Positions 57,001 through 64,000 of a DNA stretch of 64,000 nt are shown in pieces. The translations under genes were made by a program, and so were the position numbers. Numbering within the stretch: the first letter of the stretch is position 1; the number at the start of each line of letters is the position of its first letter. The notes under the pieces are model-generated. The model saw only the letters and a program-made list of their open reading frames with translations, had not been told where the DNA came from and did not search any database. The DNA is taken from NCBI RefSeq assembly GCF_020740795.1, contig NC_067300.1:1922001-1986000 (forward strand), written 5' to 3'. This DNA is from Apus apus (lineage: Eukaryota > Chordata > Aves > Apodiformes > Apodidae).

Positions 57001-60000
57001 TGTTGCTTTTCACTATCTCATCTGGGTGAGAAGCTCTGCCAGTGATCCATGTGAGCACCAGGACCAGCCCCATCCTCTCTGTGTGCCTCCCAGCCTGCTG
57101 CAGGCCAAAAAACAAGTCACCTGCTACTGCCAAGTGCTCTGATGTCCAGTTGTGTGGCTAAATCTGCCTGTGTCAGGAAGTCTCATGCTGAAAATAAGCA
57201 GCTTGTTCTTCACTGTCACCACTCAGTGTGCAGCTGGATGGTCCAGGAGCCAAGGAACTTGCAGCAATGGTCCAGACACAGATCTCTGGGCTTCCATCCA
57301 TCCCATGCCAGCCCCTCAGACCACCAAGCATGAATCAGGCACCTTACCTGGCACAGGACAGGAGCTCCAGTCCCTGATCACCCCGGTCTTGTTCACCTTG
57401 GTAGTGGTCCACTGGTAGATGAACAGGATGGTGTGGGATGGGCCAGCATCCAGAACAATTCCATACTGGAAAACCCCAAAAACATTCCAGGTAAACACTA
57501 CTGAAATGCACCTTGCTTTGTATTGGTAGGGTTACTCAGCAGTTTGTAGGTGCTCTGGGTAACCCACGGGTCTGCACTGCAGTGTTTGAGTTGGCTTTTT
57601 ACATTCAATGAATGAGTGAAGCCAGAAGATGATCTGGGTTTGCAGGGAACCATCTGCACTTCTGAATATGCATGAGGGGTGGCAGAGCAGAGAGACACCC
57701 AGAAACACATCAGAGCTCCAGTGGCAGGCTCTGTAGCTGTTCCTGAAACCAGGCACAGGGCTTCCACTGAGAGCTGAGCCACCTGGAGCTCAGGAAAAAA
57801 AGGTCCTAAAGCAGAGGGAGATGGCACTATCCAGGCTCTTGGCTGATTCTGGGCCTCAAACTGCTGCCAGGTTGGTTTGCTAAAGCTTTTGTGCAGGAAC
57901 CAGAGGGCTGCAGCTTGCTCCTGCTTCTGAGGACCCCCAGGCTCCCATGTCTGTTTGATGCCCCACTGCAGAGCTGGTGTGACACGGGCTGGGTTTGTCC
58001 CCATGCCTGCCAGACCTGTGGGAGCTGCAGCACATTGTGACCAACCAGCAGACCCACTGTCCGGGGCAGCAGCCCCACGGAGACCAAGATAATGTCAGAA
58101 GCAGCAGCAGCAAATGTGAGACTTCTCAACAGCTTGTCCACTGCCAGCTCTCCTGTGTCCTAGCAGGGAGGCCCAGGGCTTTCTCAGCGAGTCATTGGGG
58201 CTGGAAGGGACCTGTGAAGATCATCTGGTCCAGCCCCTCTGCTAGAGCAGGGTCACCTACAGCAGATCCCACAGGAACACATCCAGGTGGGTTTGGAATG
58301 TCTGCAGAGAAGGAGACTCCACAGCCTCTCTGGGCAGCCTGTCCCAGGGCTCTGTTAAACTCACAGTAAAGAATTTTTTCCTTGTGTTTAACTTGAGCCT
58401 CCTGTGCTCCAGCTTGTGCCCATTGCCCCTTGTCCTGTCCTTGCTGGAGTCTGGCCCCACCCTCCTGACGCCCCCTGTGTGTATTTATAAGCACTGATGA
58501 GAATCAAAGAATCATTAAGGATGGAAAAGACCTTCAGGATCATCAAGTCCTATACCCTATCACTAAATCTTCTCCTGAAGCACCATGTTTACCTGGTTTT
58601 TGAAAACCTCCAGGGATGGTGCCTCCACCCCTCAGAGAGACCCCCCCTTCAGGCTGAACAGCCCCAGGGCAGGTGCTTCAGTCCCCCCATCATCTTTGTG
58701 AGCTGAGCCGGACTCTCTCCAGTAGCTCCTTGTCTTAGTCTCTTTGCAGCCCAGTCTGGTCTCTTTGCTGCTGACCAAGCCTTGCTGAGCTGCACCTCGT
58801 ATGTGAGGGTTAGGAAATGAGAAGTCAGTGCTCTGTGGCTGTGCTGCAGGTTCCCACACTCAGAATAGCCCTGATGGTAGCCAAGGGTCTCCTCCTCCCC
58901 CCTCCATTACATGACCCCAAACTGGGACATCTACACAGACAGGAAGCAACTCATGGGACCTGGGAGGTAGGTGGCAGTGCACAGTCTCAGCTGTATCCTG
59001 CACAGAAACAGTTGTTATCTGGGGCTGAAGAGGAGGAGAAACCTCCTGAGAGGTTGATGTTGACATGGTCAGAAGGTGTTTTAGCACAAGACCTTCCTGG
59101 GAGCTCCCAGCTACACCAGTCAGCGCCTGGGCCAGGAACTGGTGGGATTGGAGCTGGAGCAGAAATGTGGAAGGAGGATGGAGCTCCCTGCCTGAGCCTG
59201 CTGCCATCCTGTGAGTGACAGCTCCTGTTTCTTGCTGCTACACCAGCTGCCTCAGAAGAGGAAGAAATGAATTGGTGTTGGTGGAAAAACCCGGATTATT
59301 TTTTTTTCCCTTCACAAAACCAGAGGCTGCTCCTCAGAGCACAAAGGAGAAGAGATCCCTGCCTTTCTGCCCCAGCTCAGCACCAGGGAATGACAGAGCA
59401 TGGAGCAATAAGGTGTCTTGTTTTGTTTTGTTTTGTTTTGTTTTAATCCAATGCTGTTTCTTGGAGCAGTGTGGAGGAGGGGTGGCATCTAAACCTGCAG
59501 GTTAACCTACTTCTGCTTGATGACACCATCAGTGCCACGGGGCTCAGCTCAGCCTGCAGCAAGAGGCAGAGTGGATGGGCATTAACCCCCTGGTCACCAC
59601 CAGCAGGTTGGCTCTGCAGTTAAAATCAAGGACAGAAGAAGAGAAAGCATGGAAGAGGATATTTATTTAAGACACAAGCAGCAGGTCAGGGCCAGATTCC
59701 CACAGACTTTCAGGAGGGACCTAGCACTTTCCCTCCACTGGTTGCTGGCTGCTCTGGGGTAGCTCTACGCCTGGACTGTCTCTCCTCAGCCTGTGGTGGG
59801 CATCTCTGCTGATCCGTGGACCATATCCAGCCTGTACTTCCCTGACCAGCCAAAGGGACTGCCTTGCTTTTGGTTGGAAAAGCTACAGCATGTTGAAGGA
59901 TGCCAACCTGTCCCCTCCTCAGCCTGCGCTCCGGGCTCAGTAGCGCAAGGAATGTGAAAAGCAACAAACCAGACCCGTTTAAATTCCCAGCTTGCACAAG

Positions 60001-60198
60001 GAAACAGGCAGGTTCTCCTTAAGCAGCAGCCCCACCAACAAGGAGAAGATCCTCTGCTTATTGCCCCGGCTTGGCTGCTCTTACCTTGGTCCTGAGAGGT
60101 GGGATGGGCACATCTTTGGTGGAGACACAGAGCAGCACGATGCCCGTCAGCCCGGCTGTGATCACCAGCCACGGGGGCAGCAGCTCCCGCCAAGACAT
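48005..60198 (-). CDS. ENTPD2/8-type ectonucleotidase homologue with degenerate active site, 9 exons, complete
   Basis: Homologue of cell-surface NTPDases, which hydrolyse extracellular ATP/ADP. Exons in coding order: 60198-60085, 57465-57348, 55765-55615, 54900-54741, 53539-53312, 51857-51585, 50333-50238, 49365-49231, 48235-48005. Frames and GT/AG junctions all join, giving 501 residues (human ENTPD2 about 495). N-terminal membrane helix about 7-26, C-terminal helix about 460-477, ectodomain between; sequons NKT, NIT, NHS and NLT. Exons 2-5 and 8 appear to have the same lengths as human ENTPD2. The apyrase regions are damaged: DAGPSHT (residues 44-50) for DAGSSHT; GATASTGQL (119-127) for GATAGMRLL; QDKEAFNW (162-169) for QEEGVFGW; LSVGGTSTQ (199-207) for MDLGGASTQ; no FSAFFY. 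The catalytic glutamate is K164 and the catalytic aspartate S200. It is probably a pseudoenzyme; early pseudogenisation is the alternative. ENTPD2 versus ENTPD8 orthology is unresolved; the N-terminus favours ENTPD2. Confidence 0.85.
50985..51432 (+). mobile_element. CR1 LINE 3' fragment in an ENTPD-like intron
   Basis: Carries the GGAGCAGCTCTGCTCTGGAG text and ends at GTCCCTTCCAACCCAAAC. Its right end is about 150 bases from ENTPD-like exon 6. Plus orientation. Confidence 0.85.
52218..52640 (-). mobile_element. Older CR1 copy interrupted by a younger CR1 (nested)
   Basis: The outer copy runs from about 52218 to 52292 and resumes at 52541 with text that continues it (CAGCACCACATCTATAGG, then AAACACCTCCAGGGGTGG). 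The inner copy, about 52297-52538, begins ACAGAATCAGAGAATGG and belongs to a different subfamily. ATGTC flanks the inner copy on both sides. Both are in minus orientation. Confidence 0.8.
58188..58494 (-). mobile_element. CR1 LINE 3' fragment in ENTPD-like intron 1
   Basis: Begins with GGGGCTGGAAGGGACC and includes CACAGGAACACATCCAGG. Minus orientation, directly followed by another CR1. Confidence 0.85.
58500..58790 (-). mobile_element. Second CR1 LINE fragment abutting the first
   Basis: A different subfamily begins at AATCAAAGAATCATTAAGG only a few bases after the previous copy. Minus orientation; the distal part is diverged. Confidence 0.75.
59419..59445. repeat. (GTTTT)n microsatellite
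   Basis: Five uninterrupted GTTTT units in ENTPD-like intron 1. Such tracts are common. Confidence 0.9.
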
Positions 60199-61329
60199 GA
60201 AGGGTTTCCTCCTGTTGCAGAGTCAAGAAGAGGAAGCAGCAGAGCAGCAGAGCTGGCAGCAGCTGCTTGGAACAGCCTTTAAACGGGGGAGAAAGGCGGG
60301 GCAGGGCCGGGCTCCAGCTTCAGCCCAGCCCAAGCCACAGGGACCACAAGGAGAGCGTGGGCCCGAGCTGGGATGTGTCAGGCAGGTCTATTGCTCCATG
60401 CAAGGAAGAAACCCAGGGCTTGGTGCCCAGTGCTGGCTTTGTGAAGGCATGGGAGCAACCTCGAAACTGCCCCAGGCAGCGGGGTTGAGGGAAACAGAAA
60501 TGGGGGGTTAACTCAGCTGTGTCGTCAGCAGAAAGGAGGCAAAACTCATCCCTTTGGTATTCTGTGCCTGGCAGTGCTGGCTGCCAAAATTAGAATGGGG
60601 AAGCTCCTTGTTGCTGGGTTTATTTTCTATCTGAGGACTCCAAGGTAGACCTGGGGCACTTCCCTGTCCACTGGGCTGTGGTGGAGTGTGGGCACTGGGC
60701 CTGGTTCCTTCAGACCACTCCTGCTTCCTCCTTCCCTCTCAGGTGGCACCGGGGACAGGAAAATGTCTGGGTTTCCACCCAGAGGAGGCTCTGCCTGGTT
60801 TGGACTTTGCTGTGGAGGCTGCTCGGGTCTTTTGTCCCCAGCAGGCCAGAGTCAGGGTAGCTGCCTGTATTCCCCTTCCTGACAGCCACCCAGGAAAGAC
60901 AGCCAGCTCCCTGGATTTACAAAATATCTGCCTGCTTTCTCATTTCCAGTGCCAGAACACATCCCTGGGACCAGAATTTCTGAAGAAAAACATGTGATTC
61001 CCAGGGGAGGTGCTGCTTCCAGGCTGTCCCAGCTGATTCCCAGGGACTGGGTCTAGGAATGAAAGTGCAGCTTCTTTACCAAGAATATTCTGGTTTGTGT
61101 GAGCTGGGCCATTCATTGGCCAGGCCATCTTGTCCCCACCAGAGAACTTCACCAACCAAGCCTCTGTCTGCAGAGCTAAAGGAACGACACCTTCTTGGTC
61201 TGGCAGGGGCATTTGGAGACACATCTCTCCATCTTAGAGTTGCTTTAAGCAAAGGTCTGGGAAGGCCTCATCTTCCTGCAGAGTTTGGACTCCAGGTTTT
61301 GCTGGTCAGCAAGTAGAATGTATCTGCAG

Positions 61330-61585
61330 CTGTCCTGTAGTGGCAGGACAAGGGAGAAGGATTTTAAACTGAAAGTGGGCACAGTTAGATTGAACATAAG
61401 GATGATGAGGATGGTGAGACCCTGGAACAGGTTGCCCGGAGTAGTAGTGGACATCCCATCATTGCAAGGGTTCAAAGCCAGTTTGGGTGGGGCTTGGAGC
61501 AAGATGTCCTTGCCTGTAAGCAGAGGAGCTGGGCTAGAAGATCTTTAAAGGTCCCTTCCAACCCAAACCATTCTGTAATTCTTTG
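61330..61585 (+). mobile_element. CR1 LINE 3' fragment
   Basis: Ends in GGTCCCTTCCAACCCAAACC and ATTCTGTAATTC. Plus orientation; moderately diverged. Confidence 0.8.
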
Positions 61586-61690
61586 CTTTCCTTACACTTG
61601 GGCTGGCAAAGCTCTGCTTTCCAAAGGGGATGGGGATTAAACTGCTGGAGTGCTGACAGCCTCCCTGCCCCTGCTCTCAGGGCTGCCCAG

Positions 61691-61841
61691 GACAGGCAGC
61701 AGGAGGACAGGCAGCAGGACAGGCAGCAGGACAGGCAGCAGCAGGACAGGCAGCAGGACAGGCAGCAGGACAGGCAGGAGGACAGGCAGCAGGAGGACAG
61801 GCAGCAGGACAGGCAGGAGGACAGGCAGCAGGACAGGCAGC
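61691..61841. repeat. 12-bp minisatellite
   Basis: About twelve tandem copies of GACAGGCAGCAG, three of them followed by an extra triplet (GAG or CAG). All spacings are multiples of three, so an open frame persists on both strands. Confidence 0.95.
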
Positions 61842-62499
61842 TTTCACGTGCTTCAGCTGTGAGGATTTGTGCAGCGGTTCCTCTTGCTGCAAAGCCCCCA
61901 ACCAAAGGAGCGCCCGGCGTCCTGCCCCAGCGCTGCGTGCGGGATGCGCGGGGCGGCTGCTGGCACCGGGGGGTGGCAACCCGCTGATGGCATTATCGTG
62001 ACATACCGTGACACCTAAGGGTACCCAGGGGCTCTGGAGGAGCTGCCAGACCCCGCTGTGCCCAGCCCAGTCCTGCTGCTCCCCAGCAGCAGCCGGGATG
62101 TGAGGGCGGCCCGAGGGCTCCATCCTGGCCGGGAATGGCAGAGCTGATCCCTCCTGCCCGCTGGCTGGTGGGGCTCAGGGGGCTTTGCTGACACAGCCAA
62201 GTGCCGTGGGGCTCTAAATCACTCGGGGTTTGCCTCCAACTTGGGTTGCACCAAGCGCCGGGCGGGCGGCAGAGGGGTTTCTGCGCCGGGTTGGGCTGAG
62301 GCAGCCCCGCACAGCCCTGGGGCCTGGCAGCAGATCTCAGGAGTGTGATAAAGGACTCGTTCCCAAGTGGGATCTTTATCCAAATTTGTACTTTATGAAG
62401 CGAACGGAAGCAAGCAAACACAACAGCAAGCTCCACCAGGACGTGCCCCAAACAGTTCCAGCTCTCAGGTTTTATCTTTTTGACTAACACGTGTGCATG

Positions 62500-63480
62500 A
62501 CTATTTTGGCTTATGTTAATTATTTCCAAGAATCTGCTTCATAACATTCTCATGGTTAACAACAAAGCTGGTCTATGCTAAAAAAAAAAACACCTTTAAG
62601 ATGTTTGCTCAGTGTCTGCTACACAATAGAAGAATCACGTGCAGAAGATCCACAATAGAAGAGCAATATGCAATGCAAGCAGAAGATACAAATTTCGTTA
62701 CACTATACAAAAGCAGGCAGCACAAGCAAAGATATGACACATCATAGGATATTCGTTAGTAAATTCAATAGAAATATATCCTAATAAAAGTTTACTAAAA
62801 TAATGAGTTTGCTATACTAAGGGTTGCTTTCAAAACAAGGTGCTTTGTGAAACGGTCAGTCAGCTCTGCCAAGCATCCTGTAGGTTGGGATAACATCAAG
62901 TCTTCTAAGAACCTGTAGCTCCTACAGACACACTGATGTGGATTCTGACCCACCTGGGGAATCTACCAGCAGGAGACTGGAGACAGGACCAGGAGGGGAG
63001 ACAGCACCAAGACAACAAAGGACTAGAATCAACAAAGACCCCCCCCAGGAGACCCTCAAGCACGCATCAGTACAAAGATAGCCAATGCCAGGAAATAAAA
63101 TGACTATGTAAAAGAACTCTGGGAACTCACTGACATGGAACTGAATATGCCTGGTTTTGGTGTCTATTAGTCGGGGTGTTTCACTGACTCCTCGGAGCAC
63201 TCGTGGTGGAAATATCCCCAGTGGTGGAAATATCCCCAGTGGTGGAGAATCCCCAGTGCTGCCCAGCGCTGCAGTAAGGAATGCCTGCTCAAGAACAGCT
63301 TGTTTATTGTGATTGGGTCTGGATCTGGGAATCCTCACCCAGCCTCCCGCTGCGCTGAGGAGTGTTAGAAAGCAGGGGGGGGGTTGGAAGCTCCGACATT
63401 TTTGTTTCAGATCCTATACACAAGGAGTTATTCTTCACCCTGTGACTCTAACGTTGCTCCACAAAGGATTATTCTTCGCC
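62500..63480. other. AT-rich block of unknown, possibly LTR-derived, origin
   Basis: Composition changes abruptly to AT-rich at about 62500 and then back. Both an AATAAA at about 63094 (plus strand) and one near 63302 (minus strand) are present, with GC-rich short repeats between. The layout recalls a solo LTR of an avian endogenous retrovirus, but termini, a primer-binding site and target duplication were not identified. No viral gene is seen. Confidence 0.3.
63205..63257. repeat. 18-bp tandem repeat, three copies
   Basis: The unit is GGTGGAAATATCCCCAGT; the third copy lacks one base. It lies inside the AT-rich block. Confidence 0.9.
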
Positions 63481-63492
63481 CTGTGGCTCTAA

Positions 63493-63997
63493 CATTACGG
63501 AATCACAGAATCACAGGATCCCAGGGGTTGGAAGGGACCTGGAAAGATCCCCCAGCCCAACCCCCCTGCAGAGCAGGGGCACCCAGAGCACATCACACAG
63601 GAACGTGTCCAGGGGGGTTTGAATGTCTCCAGAGAAGGAGACTCCACAGCCTCTCTGGGCAGCCTGGCCCAGGGCTCTGTCACCCTCACAGGAAAGAAGT
63701 TTTTTCTGATATTCACACGCTCCAGTTTGCACCCACCGCCCCTTGTCCCATCACTGGACCCCACTGAACAAAGCCTGGCTCCATCCTCCTGACACTGCCC
63801 TGAACGTGTCTGTAACCACTGCTGAGCTCACCCTCAGCCTCCTCCAAGCTCAGGACCCCCAGCTCCCCCAGCCTCCCCTCGCAGGGACCGTTCCTCTCCT
63901 CCATCCCCTCCGTGTCTCTGCCCTGGGCTCCCTCCAGCACTTCCCTGCTCCACCCGAGGGGCCCGGGGCTGCACACAGCGCCCCAGGCGCGGCCCCC
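63493..63997 (-). mobile_element. CR1 LINE 3' fragment at the right edge
   Basis: Begins ACGGAATCACAGAATCACAGG and continues to the window end. Minus orientation; it probably extends beyond the window. Confidence 0.85.
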
Positions 63998-64000
63998 CCG

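Larger units (their letters stand above)
60199..64000. other. Region upstream of the ENTPD-like gene, no recognisable gene
   Basis: After the ENTPD-like start there is a short GC-rich stretch with a GC box (GGCGGGGC near 60296) that may be its promoter. Beyond it lie a CR1 copy (61330-61585), a 12-bp minisatellite (61691-61841), a GC-rich patch near 61900-62300, an AT-rich block (62500-63480) and a terminal CR1. No exon chain was found on either strand. Confidence 0.5.

Noticed and set aside
57827-58141. A 104-codon minus-strand frame in ENTPD-like intron 1 as an extra exon
   Set aside because: It matches nothing in the NTPDase family, and exons 1 and 2 join directly in phase.
61583-61987. 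A 134-codon frame through the minisatellite as a gene
   Set aside because: Nearly half of it is the repeat and the rest has no similarity; triplet-sized units alone keep the frame open.

Overview
This is a window of a bird nuclear genome. The evidence is intron-rich vertebrate genes, a CpG-island promoter, and more than twenty copies of the avian LINE CR1 in both orientations (3' ends recognisable as the motif around GGTTGGAAGGGACC or its complement). The avian order cannot be told from the sequence. Exon chains were assembled by hand from frame, GT/AG junctions and phase, and every junction listed keeps the reading frame. Comparisons with human proteins rest on remembered family sequences, not on a search.

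Layout. (1) Positions 158-18287, plus strand: the last 11 coding exons of a discoidin-domain receptor tyrosine kinase related to DDR2 and DDR1; its 5' end lies left of the window. (2) 18288-22153: its 3' UTR and intergenic DNA with two CR1 copies. (3) 22154-34287, plus strand: seven exons of CIMIP2A (FAM166A), a ciliary microtubule inner protein, 316 residues. (4) 34430-36341, minus strand: four exons of the beta-tubulin TUBB4B, 445 residues, with a TATA box, five CCAAT boxes, an NRF1 site and an RFX X-box upstream. (5) 36342-48004: no recognisable gene; CpG-island shore, CR1 copies and small tandem repeats. (6) 48005-60198, minus strand: nine exons of an ENTPD2/ENTPD8-type ectonucleotidase homologue, 501 residues. 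(7) 60199-64000: no recognisable gene; CR1 copies, a 12-bp minisatellite and an AT-rich block of possible LTR origin.

How the genes fit together. TUBB4B and CIMIP2A are convergent neighbours in mammals too (human 9q34.3) and both serve the axoneme; RFX-type X-boxes lie upstream of each here. The two most notable points are these. First, a DDR-family receptor sits beside TUBB4B. This mirrors DDR1 beside TUBB on human 6p21 and suggests a third DDR ohnolog of the MHC paralogon that mammals appear to lack. Second, the ENTPD-like gene has every splice site, exon length and nearly every cysteine intact but has lost most catalytic and nucleotide-binding residues, so it looks like a pseudoenzyme.
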